Notes: generated from the letters alone by a model not told the origin. Shown: positions 19,999-30,210, counted from the stretch's first letter. The stretch is 64,000 nucleotides of DNA from Xanthobacteraceae bacterium 501b (GCA_000378025.1 KB899087.1:1302001-1366000), one strand, 5' to 3'. Translations and numbers: made by a program.

Positions 19999-20535
19999 AT
20001 GGCATCGACGCGCGCGACGCGGAACAAGGCTCCTGGCACCCGGATCGCCGCCCGGGCCTCGCTGGCCGTTGCCGGCGTGGCGATTGTCGGCCTCACCGGC
20101 TGCTCCGGCGACATGCCGATGGCGACGGCCAGCATGGGGCTTCCCCGCTCGCCCACCGGCTTCGTGCAGGAACAGCAGCGCGGCTATGTCATCGCGCCGG
20201 AGGCGCTGCAGCAAATCCCCGTGGGATCCAGCCAGGAGCAGGTGTTGCTGGTGCTCGGGACGCCCTCGACCGTCGCTACCGTCGACGGCGAAGTGTTCTA
20301 TTACATCTCGCAGAAGGCTAGGAAAGTGATGTTCCTGCGGCCGGAGATTACCAATCAGCGGGTGATCGCGGTCTATTTCGACCCGAAGGACAAGCGGGTC
20401 ACCCGGGTCGCCGATTATGGCCTGAAGGATGGCAAGGTTTTCGACTTCATCAGCCGGACGACGCCGACCGGCGGCCAGGAAGTCTCGCTGATGGGGCAGA
20501 TCTTCAACGCCACCACATTCACTCCTGGCCTCTGA
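19999..20535 (+). CDS. bamE: Outer membrane assembly lipoprotein BamE (SmpA/OmlA family)
   Basis: The 178-residue lipoprotein belongs to the beta-barrel assembly machinery. After a basic stretch and a hydrophobic helix comes the lipobox GLTGCSG with Cys35 as the lipidation site. The SmpA/OmlA domain follows: GYVIAPEALQQIPVGSSQEQVLLVLGTPS, then FYYISQKARKVMFLRPEI and VIAVYFDPKDKRVTRVADYGLKDG. The frame is open far upstream, but only the ATG at MASTRATRNK gives a proper signal sequence. It ends 19 bases from the convergent dehydrogenase stop. Confidence 0.9.
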   Translation: MASTRATRNKAPGTRIAARASLAVAGVAIVGLTGCSGDMPMATASMGLPRSPTGFVQEQQRGYVIAPEALQQIPVGSSQEQVLLVLGTPSTVATVDGEVFYYISQKARKVMFLRPEITNQRVIAVYFDPKDKRVTRVADYGLKDGKVFDFISRTTPTGGQEVSLMGQIFNATTFTPGL

Positions 20536-20554
20536 TCCGGGCGCGGCGCGCTCT

Positions 20555-21796
20555 TCAGCCGAAACGGTCGGCCGAGAACGGGGCCGGGTCGGTGCAGGGC
20601 ACATCGCCATTCATCATCTCCGCCAGAAGGCGGCCGGTGATCGGCCCGAGCGTGAAGCCCAGATGCTGGTGGCCGATGGCGAGCCACATGCCGTTCTGCC
20701 CCGGAGCCGGCCCGATCACCGGAAGCATGTCCGGAAACGCCGGACGGCTTCCCATCCACGGCTCCGGCTCCGCTCGCGCACCGAGCGGAAACAGGCCGCG
20801 CGCCAGAACCTCGGTCTTGTCGAGTTGCACCGGGGTCTTGGGCGCGTCGCGACGGGCGAATTCGACACCCGTGGTCAGGCGGATGCCGCCGACCATCGGC
20901 GTGATGACATAGCCGCCTTCCTCATCCAGCACGGGACGCGACAGGCTGGCATTGCCCTCGGCATGATAGTGCATGTGGTAGCCACGCTTGACCTGCAGCG
21001 GCAGGCTGATGCCGAACGGGCGTAGCAGGTCCATGGCCCAGGGACCGAGCGCGACCACCACCTCCGGCGCCTCGACACTGCCTTCGTCCGTCATCACCGA
21101 CCAGCCCGAGCCGAGCCGCGCCAGGGTGCGCGCATCGCCCCGGCGCACCTCACCGCCAAGTTCAGCGAAATGCGCGGCATAGGCTTCGGTGACGCCGCCG
21201 GGGCTCGACACCGAATGTGGGTCCGACCAGATGACCGCGCCGGTGAACACCGGCCGCAGCGATGGCTCCATGGTCAGCGCCTCGTCGACGCTGATCTCGC
21301 GCGCGGAAAGCCCGTAGGATTGGGCAAGCGGGAACTCGCTCCGCTCCACATCGAGGCCGGCCGCCGTGCGGTAGAGCTTCAGCCAGCCGCCGTCGCGGAA
21401 GAAGTGGGTGGCCCCGGCGGCACGGGCGAGGCGGTCATGCTCGTCCACCGTGAAGGCGAGCAACTTCTCCATATGCCGGGCATAGTCGAGCAAGCGGGCT
21501 GGTGCGGAGGCGCGCCAATAGGCGAACATCCACGGCGCCAGGCGCAGCAACGCGTCCCAATGGTAGTTCGCTCCCGGGTTGCGCCCCAGCGCCACCTCGA
21601 CAAGCGCCGAAATCTTGCGCGGGAACGCGACGGGGTAGATCGACGCCCGCTCCACCAGCCCGGCATTGCCGTAGGAGGTCTCCTCGCCGGGACCGCGTCG
21701 GTCGACCAGAACGACGGAGCGTCCCCGCTGCGCAAGGTGATGGGCGACGCTGGTGCCGACGATGCCGGCGCCGAGCACGATGGTGTCGGTCTTCAT
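20555..21796 (-). CDS. FAD-dependent oxidoreductase, D-amino-acid dehydrogenase-like
   Basis: The 413-residue protein starts with an FAD Rossmann motif, VLGAGIVGTSVAHHLAQRGRS followed by VVLVDR, and ends with the DAO-family ATP-like grasp GMWLAIGHQHLGFTLGPITGRLLAEM. The overall pattern is that of DadA-type dehydrogenases, which oxidatively deaminate D-amino acids and pass electrons to the quinone pool. The exact substrate is unknown. It lies 97 bases downstream of an amino-acid binding protein gene on the same strand, which suggests that uptake and oxidation of one amino acid are linked. Confidence 0.85.
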   Translation of the reverse strand: MKTDTIVLGAGIVGTSVAHHLAQRGRSVVLVDRRGPGEETSYGNAGLVERASIYPVAFPRKISALVEVALGRNPGANYHWDALLRLAPWMFAYWRASAPARLLDYARHMEKLLAFTVDEHDRLARAAGATHFFRDGGWLKLYRTAAGLDVERSEFPLAQSYGLSAREISVDEALTMEPSLRPVFTGAVIWSDPHSVSSPGGVTEAYAAHFAELGGEVRRGDARTLARLGSGWSVMTDEGSVEAPEVVVALGPWAMDLLRPFGISLPLQVKRGYHMHYHAEGNASLSRPVLDEEGGYVITPMVGGIRLTTGVEFARRDAPKTPVQLDKTEVLARGLFPLGARAEPEPWMGSRPAFPDMLPVIGPAPGQNGMWLAIGHQHLGFTLGPITGRLLAEMMNGDVPCTDPAPFSADRFG

Positions 21797-21893
21797 GATG
21801 AACCTGCGGGGGGCGAAAGGGGCAGCGAGGTGAACACGGTCAATGGGTGGTGAAAGCGTCGGGCGGCGGCAATGCGCGCCGCCCGACCTGGGG

Positions 21894-22658
21894 TCAGTTG
21901 ATCGGGAAAGGGAAGTACTTGGCGTTGATCTTGGCGAAGGTGCCGTCGGCCACGATCTCCTTGATCGCCTTGTTCAGCGACTCCCGCAGTTCGTTGTCCT
22001 CCTTGCGCACGGCGATGCCCGTGCCCTGGGGGTTCACGTCCTTCAGGTCCGGCCCGACGAATTTGCAGCACTTGCCGTCGGTCGACTTCTCCAGCCATTC
22101 ATAGAGCACGAACTTGTCGGCCAGCACCGCGTCGAGGCGGCCGGCGGCGAGGTCGGCATTGGCCTCGTCCTGCGTCGGGTAGAGCTTGATCTCGGAATCC
22201 TTGTACTTGTCTTCGAGATAGGTCGCGCCGGTGGTCGAGGACTGCGCGCCGATTGTCTTTCCCTTCAGCGCCGCAGGGGCGATGTCGGTGATCGTGGTGT
22301 CTTTGGCGGCGATGAAGCTGCCCGGCGTCAGGTAGTACGGAATGGTGAAGGACACCTTCTCCTTGCGCTCGTCGGTGATCGACATCGAGGCGAGGATCAG
22401 GTCGTATTTCTTGGCGAGCAGCGCGGGGATGATGCCATCCCAATCTTGCGCCACGAAGGTGCATTCCACCTTCATCTTCGCGCACAGCGCTTCGCCGATC
22501 TCGATATCGAAGCCGACGAGCTTGCCCGCCGAGTCGACCGAATTGAAGGGCGGATAGGCGCCCTCGGTACCGATGCGCACCTTCTTCATCTCGGCCTGGG
22601 CGGCGCCCGCCCCGATGGCGAGAGCGGCGGCCGCGAGCAGTATCCTGGCGATTTTCAT
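21894..22658 (-). CDS. ABC transporter substrate-binding protein, basic/polar amino acid type
   Basis: This 254-residue periplasmic protein has a signal peptide (MKIARILLAAAALAIGAGAAQA) and the family 3 solute-binding pattern: VRIGTEGAYPPFNSVDSAGKLVGFDIEIGEALCAKM, DWDGIIPALLAKKYDLILASMSIT, and TGIAVRKEDNELRESLNKAI. The profile is closest to lysine/arginine/ornithine or histidine binding proteins. No permease or ATPase genes are adjacent, so it is an orphan or serves a transporter elsewhere. The start was placed at the signal peptide; the frame extends 31 codons further. Confidence 0.9.
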   Translation of the reverse strand: MKIARILLAAAALAIGAGAAQAEMKKVRIGTEGAYPPFNSVDSAGKLVGFDIEIGEALCAKMKVECTFVAQDWDGIIPALLAKKYDLILASMSITDERKEKVSFTIPYYLTPGSFIAAKDTTITDIAPAALKGKTIGAQSSTTGATYLEDKYKDSEIKLYPTQDEANADLAAGRLDAVLADKFVLYEWLEKSTDGKCCKFVGPDLKDVNPQGTGIAVRKEDNELRESLNKAIKEIVADGTFAKINAKYFPFPIN

Positions 22659-22766
22659 TTGGCTGTTCCCGTAACCAGCGCCGGATGGTCCGGCGTCTGG
22701 CTGCGAGGCTAGGTCGATGCCGGGCCGCAGGCAATCGTGGAAACACCCCACCTTCGGCGGGGCTTG

Positions 22767-23777
22767 TCAGAAATGGCTGAAACTGCCTTGGGCGAAGGTC
22801 AGCGGCGCGCCCTTGCCGTCCCGGACCGTAAGGCCCTGGCCCTCCACCGTATGCCCGATCACGGACACGCCGATGCCGGCCGTGGTTGCGACAGTTTGAA
22901 ACCGGCTGAGTGCGTGATGCGGCACGACGGCGAGGATTTCATAGTCGTCGCCTCCGGTGAGGGCCACCTCCAGCAGCGCCGGCTCCGCCTCGACCGCCCG
23001 CCGGGCGGCGTGGCTGAGCGGAACACGTGCGGCGTCGATCTCGCCGCCGATGCCGGAGGCGGTCAGCATCTTGCCGAGGTCGCCCACCAGCCCGTCCGAG
23101 ACGTCCATCGCTGCGCTGGCATGTTCCCGCAGCGCCCGGATAAGCGGCAGGCGCGGGCGCGGCAGCAGGTAGCGGTCGAGAAGGAAGGCGCGCTCCTCTT
23201 CGCTCGATGCCGCGCATCCCGGTCGTTCCGGGGCCAGCCGCAGGGCTAGGCCAAGGGCCGCGTCGCCGATAGTGCCGCTGACCACGATGGCCTGTCCGGC
23301 CCGTGCGCCGGTGCGGCGAACCATTTCACCCGTCGGCACGGCGCCGATGGCGGTGAGGGAAACCATGAATGGGCCCGGTGTCCGCACCGTGTCGCCTCCC
23401 AGCAACGGAGCGTCATAAAGCGCGGCGTCGGCGCCGATGCCGCGGGCGAAGGCGTCGAGCGCACTCGCGTCCATGTCGGGTGGAATGGCGAAGGCCAGCA
23501 TCACACCCAGCGGGCGGGCCCCCTTGGCGGCGAGATCGGAGAGATTGACCCGCATCGCCTTGCGGGCAATTGCTTCGGGTGGATCGTCGGCGAAGAAATG
23601 CACACCGGCCACCAGCGCGTCCTTGGTCAGGACCAGTTCATGTCCGGGCGGCACGCTGAGAAGGGCGGCGTCGTCCTTAAGACCCAGCGCCCCGGCATGG
23701 GTGGCGATCGGCGCGAACAGCCGGGCGATCAGCGCGTCTTCGCCGGACGGCCTTGCGCCGCTGGAACCGTCCGCCAT
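22767..23777 (-). CDS. thiL: Thiamine-monophosphate kinase
   Basis: ThiL (336 residues) phosphorylates thiamine monophosphate to the active diphosphate with ATP. Family signatures are GEDALIARLFAPIA at the start, LKDDAALL, KDALVAGVHFFADDPPEAIARKAMRVNLSDLAAKGA, and MDVSDGLVGDLGKML with the metal-binding aspartates. It is last in the nrdR-rib-nusB-thiL run and begins 13 bases after the nusB stop. The start MADGSSG was preferred to one 23 codons earlier that would overlap nusB. Confidence 0.95.
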   Translation of the reverse strand: MADGSSGARPSGEDALIARLFAPIATHAGALGLKDDAALLSVPPGHELVLTKDALVAGVHFFADDPPEAIARKAMRVNLSDLAAKGARPLGVMLAFAIPPDMDASALDAFARGIGADAALYDAPLLGGDTVRTPGPFMVSLTAIGAVPTGEMVRRTGARAGQAIVVSGTIGDAALGLALRLAPERPGCAASSEEERAFLLDRYLLPRPRLPLIRALREHASAAMDVSDGLVGDLGKMLTASGIGGEIDAARVPLSHAARRAVEAEPALLEVALTGGDDYEILAVVPHHALSRFQTVATTAGIGVSVIGHTVEGQGLTVRDGKGAPLTFAQGSFSHF

Positions 23778-23790
23778 CGCCTGCTCCCGT

Positions 23791-24294
23791 CTAGCCGGTG
23801 AAATCGGCCGGCCGCTTCTCCCGCGCAATGCCGTCGAGCACCGCATTGACCATGCCAGTCTCCTCGCGATCGAGGAAGGCCGCTGCCACGTTCACATATT
23901 CGGCGATGACCACACGGGCAGGAACGTCCGGGCGCTCGGAAAGTTCATAGGTTCCGGCCCGAAGGGTGGCACGCAGCACCGCCTCGATGCGCTTGAGCGG
24001 CCAGCCATGGACCAGCGCGGCGTCCAGCAGCGTGTCGACGGCCCTCTGCTCGCGCACCACGCCACCGACAATATCGCGAAACAGGGTGAGGTCCGCGCTG
24101 GCGATCTCGTCGCCTTCGATCTCCTGCCCGATCCAGTGGCTCTCGAACTGGGCGAGGATCTCAGACAGCGGTGTCGCTGCAAGGTCCATTTGGTACAGCG
24201 CCTGGACGGCGTTGAGCCGAGCCGCGCTCTTGCGCACCGGCTTGTGGCCGGCAGTTTTGATGGTCGGCTTTTCGTCGGCGGTCATGGTGCTCAC
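23791..24294 (-). CDS. nusB: Transcription antitermination factor NusB
   Basis: NusB (167 residues) is an all-helical protein that binds boxA RNA with S10 in rRNA antitermination. It has the typical [14 protein letters not shown] at the start, [50 protein letters not shown] and the closing [16 protein letters not shown] start overlaps the ribH stop in GTGA; an ATG three codons on (MTADEKP) is also possible. It follows ribH as in most related genomes. Confidence 0.95.
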   Translation of the reverse strand: MSTMTADEKPTIKTAGHKPVRKSAARLNAVQALYQMDLAATPLSEILAQFESHWIGQEIEGDEIASADLTLFRDIVGGVVREQRAVDTLLDAALVHGWPLKRIEAVLRATLRAGTYELSERPDVPARVVIAEYVNVAAAFLDREETGMVNAVLDGIAREKRPADFTG

Positions 24295-24785
24295 CCGACC
24301 TGGCGCTTGAGGCGAAGCAGCGCCAGTGCCGCCTCGGCCGCGCCGGCACCCTTGTTGCCTTCCGAAACCCGGGCCCGGACCCAGGCCTGCTCGTCGGTCT
24401 CGACGGTGAGGATGCCATTGCCGAGCGGCACCTTGCGGGCGACCGCCAGGTCCATCAGCGCGCGCGACGATTCGCCGGCGACGACCTCGAAATGGTAGGT
24501 CTCGCCGCGCACAACGCAGCCAAGCGCGACGACAGCGTCGTAAGGCCTACCTGCCGCCAGAGCCGCGTCGAGCGCGATGGCGGTTGCGACCGGGATTTCG
24601 AGCGCGCCGGGCATGGAGATGACCTCCGCCTGCGCTCCGGCTGCCTTGATGGCGGCAAGGGCGCCGGCCAGAAGCTCGTCGGCGATGTCGTCGTAAAAGC
24701 GAGCTTCGACGACGAGAACCCGTTCGCCGGCAAGCGGCATGGTATCGGCGGCATCGGATGCGCGCGGCGGGCGGGGGCTCGCCAT
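24291..24785 (-). CDS. ribH: 6,7-dimethyl-8-ribityllumazine synthase
   Basis: RibH (164 residues) makes the riboflavin precursor lumazine and assembles into pentamers or capsids. It has [18 protein letters not shown], the substrate loop [28 protein letters not shown] with the catalytic histidine, [11 protein letters not shown] and the C-terminal [15 protein letters not shown]. It lies between ribE (43-base gap) and nusB (4-base overlap). Confidence 0.97.
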   Translation of the reverse strand: MASPRPPRASDAADTMPLAGERVLVVEARFYDDIADELLAGALAAIKAAGAQAEVISMPGALEIPVATAIALDAALAAGRPYDAVVALGCVVRGETYHFEVVAGESSRALMDLAVARKVPLGNGILTVETDEQAWVRARVSEGNKGAGAAEAALALLRLKRQVG

Positions 24786-24827
24786 GGTGTTACCTCATGA
24801 ACTGACAGAGCCGACGACGTACAGGCG

Positions 24828-25418
24828 TCAACGGAACTCCGCAAGCCGCGCGGCGTAACGGGCCATCATGTCGACTTCGATATTGACACGCCCTCCCGCC
24901 CTCACCGCGTCCCAGGTGGTGTTGGCAAGGGTGTGCGGGATGAGCAGGCAGGAGAAGCGGGTGCCGTCGACTTCGTTAACGGTCAGCGAGGTGCCGTCGA
25001 GCGTCACTGAGCCTTTCATGGCGATGAAGGGCGCCAGTGCGGCCGGCGCGTCGAAGGTGAAACGCGTCGTCTCGCCCAGATCCTCGCGTGCCAGCACCTG
25101 CGCGACGCCGTCGACATGGCCCTGCACGATGTGGCCGCCGAGCTCGTCACCGATCTTCAGTGCGCGCTCCAGGTTGAGCCGTTGCCCGGCGGCCCAGTCT
25201 CCCGCCGTGGTGACAGCCAGGGTTTCCGGCGCGGCCTCGACCTCGAAAGCGTCTGGCTGCAGCGCAACTACGGTCAGGCACACGCCCGAGCAGGCAATGG
25301 AGGCGCCGAGTTCGATGCCGGCCGTGTCGTAGCGCGTGGCGATGGTCAGCCGCCGCACGTCGTGGCGGGGCTCGATCGCGCGCAGTGTGCCTATGTCGGT
25401 AACGATGCCGGTGAACAT
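24828..25418 (-). CDS. ribE: Riboflavin synthase subunit alpha
   Basis: The 196-residue enzyme dismutates two lumazine molecules into riboflavin. It starts with the family signature MFTGIVTDIGTL and consists of two lumazine-binding barrels: IACSGVCLTV and GHIVQGHVDGVA in the first half, and VTLDGTSLTVNEVDG and IPHTLANTTW in the second. It begins one base beyond the ribD stop, so it is tightly linked to ribD. Confidence 0.97.
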   Translation of the reverse strand: MFTGIVTDIGTLRAIEPRHDVRRLTIATRYDTAGIELGASIACSGVCLTVVALQPDAFEVEAAPETLAVTTAGDWAAGQRLNLERALKIGDELGGHIVQGHVDGVAQVLAREDLGETTRFTFDAPAALAPFIAMKGSVTLDGTSLTVNEVDGTRFSCLLIPHTLANTTWDAVRAGGRVNIEVDMMARYAARLAEFR

Positions 25419-25419
25419 T

Positions 25420-26532
25420 CTAGCGACGCCTCATGATGCGCAGATGATCCGCGCCATACTGTTCCTCTTCCACCACGCAGAGATAGTCGCTCAGGGTGGA
25501 AAGCGGCAGTCCCTCCAGCGCGTCAAGTGCGCCGCTTCCCAGCGCCAGCGGTGCCTTGAACAGGTTCACCTCGTCGACCAGCCCCGCGTCTAGGAAGGAC
25601 GTGACGACGCGCGGGCCGGCTTCCACCATGACCCGCGTCACGCCGCGCAGGGCGAGCAACTTCAGCGCGTCGTTGAGATCAAGCCTGCCGTCAGGACGGC
25701 GGCGCACCCGCATCACCTCTATCCCCATCGTGCCGAGCATCGCCTCAGGCGCCGCGGGGGCGTCCTCGGCGGCGACGACCCATAGGGGTGCGACATCAAG
25801 GCTTCGGGCGAGCGCGCTGGTCGGCGGAAGGCGCAGATCGGCATCGAGCACGATGCGCAGCGGCGAGCGGTCCTGCATCCCCGGCAGGCGGCAGGTGAGC
25901 AGTGGATCGTCCGAGAGCACCGTTCCGATTCCGGTGAGAACCGCGTCATGGGTGGCGCGCAGCATGTGGACCCGGTCCCGCGTTGCCGGACCGGTGATCG
26001 CCACCGGACGGCGTCCGGCCAGTCCGACTTTGCCATCGGCGGAGACGGCCATCTTGAGCATGATATGGGGCCGCCCCTCGGTGACGCGGCGAATGTGCCC
26101 GGCATGGTCGATCAGCGCCTGCGAGGCCCCTGTGCCGACCTCAACCGCGATTCCGGCTTCGCGCAGAATGGCGAAGCCCCGGCCGGCGACGCGGAAATCG
26201 GGGTCCTGAACGGCGGCAACCACACGGGCGATGCCGGCGGCCCGTATCGCGTCGACGCAGGGGGGCGTGCCGCCATGGTGCGAGCAGGGCTCGAGCGTCA
26301 CGTAGAGCGTAGCGCCGCGTGCGCCCTCCCCGGCCTGAGCCAGTGCCTGCGGTTCGGCGTGGGGGCGCCCGCCCACCGAGGTCCACCCCCGGCCCAGCAC
26401 ATGGGCCCCGCGTGGGCCGTCGCGAACGACCAGCGCGCCGACCGCAGGATTAGGCCAGGTATGGCCGCGCTCGCGCCGGCCGATGCTCAGCGCCGCCGCC
26501 ATCAGGGAGGCGTCAGAGGCTGTTTCGGTCAT
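25420..26532 (-). CDS. ribD: Bifunctional riboflavin deaminase/reductase RibD
   Basis: RibD (370 residues) carries out the deamination and the side-chain reduction early in riboflavin synthesis. The N-terminal deaminase has the zinc motifs HAEPQAL and PCSHHGGTPPC. The C-terminal NADPH-dependent reductase includes RPHIMLKMAVSADGKVGLAG and VMVEAGPRVVTSFLDAGLVDEV. The frame runs 60 codons further upstream into nrdR; the start at MTETASDASLM leaves a 31-base gap after nrdR and fits family length, although no clear ribosome-binding site is visible. Confidence 0.95.
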   Translation of the reverse strand: MTETASDASLMAAALSIGRRERGHTWPNPAVGALVVRDGPRGAHVLGRGWTSVGGRPHAEPQALAQAGEGARGATLYVTLEPCSHHGGTPPCVDAIRAAGIARVVAAVQDPDFRVAGRGFAILREAGIAVEVGTGASQALIDHAGHIRRVTEGRPHIMLKMAVSADGKVGLAGRRPVAITGPATRDRVHMLRATHDAVLTGIGTVLSDDPLLTCRLPGMQDRSPLRIVLDADLRLPPTSALARSLDVAPLWVVAAEDAPAAPEAMLGTMGIEVMRVRRRPDGRLDLNDALKLLALRGVTRVMVEAGPRVVTSFLDAGLVDEVNLFKAPLALGSGALDALEGLPLSTLSDYLCVVEEEQYGADHLRIMRRR

Positions 26533-26563
26533 GGCGTGGGCAGATGGACTCGAAGGCTGCGCA

Positions 26564-27082
26564 TCAGTCGTCGATTCCCGGCTCACGGAGGCGGCGAGCG
26601 GTGAGTTCGTCGGTCGCTTCCTCCTCGGCGAGGCGGGGACCCAGTTCCCCGAGCAGGGTCTCGAAATCCTTGGCTTCGCGGAAATTGCGGTAGACCGAGG
26701 CGAAGCGGACATAAGCGACGTCGTCGAGCTGCTTGAGGCTTTCCATCACCCGCTCGCCGATCATCTCGGAGGTGATCTCGCTCTCGCCCATGCTCTCCAG
26801 ACGGCGAACCAGACCGGACACGAGCCGCTCGACCCGTTCCGGGTCGACGGGGCGCTTCCTCAGCGCCACCTCGATCGAACGGGCGAGCTTGTCGCGGTCG
26901 AACGGCACACGCCGGCCGGAGCGCTTCAGCACGGTCAGCTCGCGTAGCTGCACCCGCTCGAAGGTGGTGAACCGGCCGCCGCAATCCGGGCAGATGCGGC
27001 GACGGCGGATGGCGGCGCTGTCCTCGGTCGGACGGGAATCCTTGACCTGGGTGTCGAGGCTTCCGCAGTAAGGACAGCGCAT
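26564..27082 (-). CDS. nrdR: Transcriptional repressor NrdR
   Basis: NrdR (172 residues) represses ribonucleotide reductase genes in response to ATP and dATP. It has the N-terminal zinc ribbon MRCPYCGS with [14 protein letters not shown], and an ATP-cone domain [22 protein letters not shown]. Position between glyA and ribD is the usual order in alphaproteobacteria. The start lies nine bases after the glyA stop. Confidence 0.97.
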   Translation of the reverse strand: MRCPYCGSLDTQVKDSRPTEDSAAIRRRRICPDCGGRFTTFERVQLRELTVLKRSGRRVPFDRDKLARSIEVALRKRPVDPERVERLVSGLVRRLESMGESEITSEMIGERVMESLKQLDDVAYVRFASVYRNFREAKDFETLLGELGPRLAEEEATDELTARRLREPGIDD

Positions 27083-27091
27083 CGTTCGGCC

Positions 27092-28399
27092 TCAGCTGTA
27101 GATGGGGTAGCGGGCGAGAAGATCGGCGACCTTGCCGCGCACCGCGCCTTCCACGAGGCTATCCTCGTCGGCGCCCTTCTGCGAGAGCACGTCGAGCACT
27201 TCCGCGATCATGTCGCCCACCTGCTGGAATTCGGCCACGCCGAATCCGCGCGAGGTGCCGGCCGGCGTGCCGAGGCGCACGCCCGATGTCACCATCGGCT
27301 TTTCCGGGTCGAAGGGAATGCCATTCTTGTTGCAGGTGATGTGGGCGCGGCCCAGCGCCGCTTCCGACACCTTGCCGGTGAGCTTCTTCGGGCGCAGGTC
27401 GACCAGCACCAGATGGGTGTCGGTGCCGCCGGAGACGATTTCGAAGCCGTGGCCCTTGAGGTTTTCAGCCAGCGCCTTGGCGTTCTCGACCACGTTCTTC
27501 GCGTAGAGCTTGAACTCGGGCTGCAGCGCCTCGCCGAAGGCAACCGCCTTCGCCGCGATCACGTGCATCAGCGGGCCGCCCTGGGTGCCGGGGAAGATGG
27601 CGGAGTTGAACTTCTTCGCCAGGTCCTCGTCATTGGTCAGGATCATGCCGCCGCGCGGGCCGCGCAGGGTCTTGTGCGTGGTGGTGGTGGTCACATGGGC
27701 GTGCGGCACCGGGTTCGGGTGGGCGCCGCCCGCCACCAGGCCGGCAAAGTGCGCCATGTCGACCATCAGATAGGCCCCGACCGAATCGGCGATGGCGCGC
27801 ATCTTCGCGAAGTCGATATGGCGCGGATAGGCCGAGCCGCCAGCGATGATGACCTTCGGCTTGTGCTCGTCGGCGAGCTTGACCACCTCTTCATAATCGA
27901 TGCGCTGGTCGTCGCGGCGCACATTGTAGGGCACCGGCTTGAACCACTTGCCCGACAGGCTGACCGGCGCACCGTGGGTCAGATGACCACCGGCCGCAAG
28001 GTTTAGGCCCAGGAAGGTGTCGCCCGGCTGCATGAGGGCGAAGAACACGGCGGTGTTGGCCTGCGCGCCGGAATGGGGCTGCACATTGGCGAAACCGGCG
28101 CCGAAGAGTTTCTTGGCGCGATCGATGGCGAGCTGCTCGGCCACATCGACATATTGGCAACCGCCATAGTAGCGGCGGCCCGGATAGCCCTCGGCATATT
28201 TGTTGGTGAGCACCGAACCCTGCGCCTCAAGCACGGCGCGCGAGACGATGTTCTCCGAGGCGATGAGCTCGATCTCGTCGCGCTGGCGGCCGAGCTCGGC
28301 GGAGATGGCGCCGGCGAGCTCCGGATCGGTCTCGGCCAGCGGCGCCGAGAAGAAACGGTTGATGAAGTTGTGGCTAGAAGCATGAGCTTCGGACGACAT
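27092..28399 (-). CDS. glyA: Serine hydroxymethyltransferase
   Basis: GlyA (435 residues) interconverts serine and glycine with tetrahydrofolate, the main source of one-carbon units. The pyridoxal phosphate lysine is in [17 protein letters not shown]. Other marks are [38 protein letters not shown] and the C-terminal [20 protein letters not shown] stands eight bases before the ATG. A longer open frame continues 299 codons upstream but has no family similarity. The 240 bases up to the divergent amidohydrolase gene hold nothing I can name. Confidence 0.98.
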   Translation of the reverse strand: MSSEAHASSHNFINRFFSAPLAETDPELAGAISAELGRQRDEIELIASENIVSRAVLEAQGSVLTNKYAEGYPGRRYYGGCQYVDVAEQLAIDRAKKLFGAGFANVQPHSGAQANTAVFFALMQPGDTFLGLNLAAGGHLTHGAPVSLSGKWFKPVPYNVRRDDQRIDYEEVVKLADEHKPKVIIAGGSAYPRHIDFAKMRAIADSVGAYLMVDMAHFAGLVAGGAHPNPVPHAHVTTTTTHKTLRGPRGGMILTNDEDLAKKFNSAIFPGTQGGPLMHVIAAKAVAFGEALQPEFKLYAKNVVENAKALAENLKGHGFEIVSGGTDTHLVLVDLRPKKLTGKVSEAALGRAHITCNKNGIPFDPEKPMVTSGVRLGTPAGTSRGFGVAEFQQVGDMIAEVLDVLSQKGADEDSLVEGAVRGKVADLLARYPIYS

Positions 28400-28639
28400 A
28401 GACCGGCCTCCCTGGGCGGTGGCGATGCCTCCCGGCCGGCGGCGTGCCGACCGCGAAATCGAGGCGGGTCGCTTAGCACAGCACCCGGGGCTTTCAAAGC
28501 ACGCCGCCCGCAGGGGTGCCTTGCATCGAGGCGGCAGCCGCAACGGAAGGGTGCGACACCGGCGCTCTGAGGTGATGACAGCGCGCGGGGCCGGCGCGTA
28601 TCGTCGCGCCCTCACCTTCTCGCGAATCCGGGCCAAGCC

Positions 28640-29671
28640 ATGAAGATCATTCACTCGCCGCGCCATCTCGGCCATTCCGGCCATGTCGAACTGATGAACG
28701 GGCAGGTCGTCCCGGCCTTCGAGAAGCCAGAGCGGGTGGCGATGATTCTCAACGCCATCGGCGAGCGACCCTTCGGCACGCTGATCGAGCCGGCCGCCCA
28801 TGGCCTCGATCCGCTGCTCAAGGTCCATGATGCGGCCTATGTCCGCTTTCTCGCCAATGCCTGGGCGCTGTGGACGGCGGATGGGCGTGACTTCCCGGCC
28901 TTGCCCAGCTTCTGGCGGGCGCCGGGCATGCGGACTGATATTGAGCCCGAGACCATTGACGGCAAGCTCGGCCATTTCTCCTTCGATGCCGGCTGCTGCA
29001 TGGTGGCGGGAACCTGGGACGCGGTGCAGGCGGCGGCCGATATCGCGCTGACCGGGGTCGACCTTGTGGCGGGGGGCGAGAAGTCTGCCTTCGCCCTGTG
29101 CAGGCCGCCCGGCCACCACGCCCATGCCGGGACGATGGGCGGCTACTGCTTTATCAACAATGCCGCCGTCGCGGCGCAGCGCTTCCGCGACCGTGGCGCT
29201 GCGCGGGTCGCCATTCTCGATGTCGACTATCACCACGGCAATGGCACGCAGGCGATTTTCTATGATCGCCCGGACGTGCTGGTCTGCAACATCCATGCCG
29301 ACCCGCTGCAGGAATTCCCCTATTTCCTCGGCTTTGCCGATGAGACCGGCACTGGCGCCGGCGAGGGTTTCAACGCCAATTACCCGCTGCGCTGGGGCAC
29401 CGACTATGCCGGTTGGGGCGCCGCATTGGACGCGGCATGCGCGCGGATCGACGCCTTCGGGCCGGACGTCGTCATCGTCTCTCTCGGCGTCGACACCTAC
29501 AAGGACGACCCGATTTCGCAGTTCCAGCTGGATAGCCCGGATTATCTGAAGATCGGCGCCCGCATTGCCGCCCTGGCCTGCCCGACCCTGTTCGTGATGG
29601 AGGGTGGCTATGCCGTCGAGGCGATTGGAGTCAATGTTGCCAATACGTTGGAAGGTTTTCTTCAGCGATAG
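28640..29671 (+). CDS. Histone deacetylase-family protein, acetylpolyamine amidohydrolase-like
   Basis: The 343-residue zinc hydrolase has the arginase/deacetylase fold: [25 protein letters not shown] with the paired active-site histidines, [13 protein letters not shown] and [11 protein letters not shown] with zinc-binding Asp and His, and [13 protein letters not shown]. The N-terminal [15 protein letters not shown] and the overall pattern are those of acetylpolyamine amidohydrolases, which deacetylate acetylputrescine or similar amines. Substrate is inferred. It stands alone and converges on ldtR. Confidence 0.88.
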   Translation: MKIIHSPRHLGHSGHVELMNGQVVPAFEKPERVAMILNAIGERPFGTLIEPAAHGLDPLLKVHDAAYVRFLANAWALWTADGRDFPALPSFWRAPGMRTDIEPETIDGKLGHFSFDAGCCMVAGTWDAVQAAADIALTGVDLVAGGEKSAFALCRPPGHHAHAGTMGGYCFINNAAVAAQRFRDRGAARVAILDVDYHHGNGTQAIFYDRPDVLVCNIHADPLQEFPYFLGFADETGTGAGEGFNANYPLRWGTDYAGWGAALDAACARIDAFGPDVVIVSLGVDTYKDDPISQFQLDSPDYLKIGARIAALACPTLFVMEGGYAVEAIGVNVANTLEGFLQR

Positions 29672-29688
29672 CGGGATCGGCGGACCGA

Positions 29689-30210
29689 TCAGAGGCGATA
29701 GAGGATCTGGTCGGTCCAGAAGCGCTCCAGCCGGGTCAACGCCTTGTTGAGCTGCTGGAAATCCTGCGGTCCGATGCCGCCGATCTGCTCGATGGTGGCG
29801 AGGTGCTTGGCGTGGAGTCCTTCGACAATGTCGCGCACCTCCTCGCCTTTCTCGGTCAGCCGGATCCGCACCGAACGGCGGTCCACCCGCGAGCGGCGGT
29901 GGTCGAGAAAGCCGGTCTCCGCAAGCTTCTTGAGATTGTAGGAAACATTGGCCCCGAGATAGTAGCCGCGCGTGCGTAGTTCGGCAGCGGTCAGCTCGGC
30001 GTCGCCGATATTGAAGAGCAGCAGCGCCTGCACGGCGTTGATATCCTCGCGCTCGCGACGGTCGAGCTCGTCTTTCACCACATCCAGCAGGCGCCGATGC
30101 AGCCGCTCCACCAGCGTGACCGCCTCGCGGTAGAGAGGGCGGATCGATTCCCGCCGCTCGTCCTCGGCCCCGTTGATGCTGATGACATTGGTCGCCTGAG
30201 CTGCACGCAT
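29689..30210 (-). CDS. ldtR: MarR family regulator, LdtR type
   Basis: The 173-residue winged-helix regulator has the helix-turn-helix [27 protein letters not shown] and the wing [18 protein letters not shown]. This form of MarR protein, with [22 protein letters not shown] before it, matches LdtR, which in Liberibacter and Rhizobium controls an L,D-transpeptidase and osmotic tolerance. The start [11 protein letters not shown] is typical. Upstream codons run into an intergenic stretch (SYPRRRESR in translation) that looks like non-coding repeat. A DUF6163 gene lies 138 bases upstream on the same strand. Confidence 0.85.
   Translation of the reverse strand: MRAAQATNVISINGAEDERRESIRPLYREAVTLVERLHRRLLDVVKDELDRREREDINAVQALLLFNIGDAELTAAELRTRGYYLGANVSYNLKKLAETGFLDHRRSRVDRRSVRIRLTEKGEEVRDIVEGLHAKHLATIEQIGGIGPQDFQQLNKALTRLERFWTDQILYRL

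Noticed and set aside
28400-29296. N-terminal extension of about 300 codons upstream of glyA
   Set aside because: It is antisense to the amidohydrolase gene and crosses a clear ribosome-binding site and the conserved GlyA start.
29675-29690. Hairpin GATCGG-CGGA-CCGATC between the amidohydrolase and ldtR stops
   Set aside because: Only six pairs, no T-run, and it partly overlaps coding sequence. Too weak for a terminator call.
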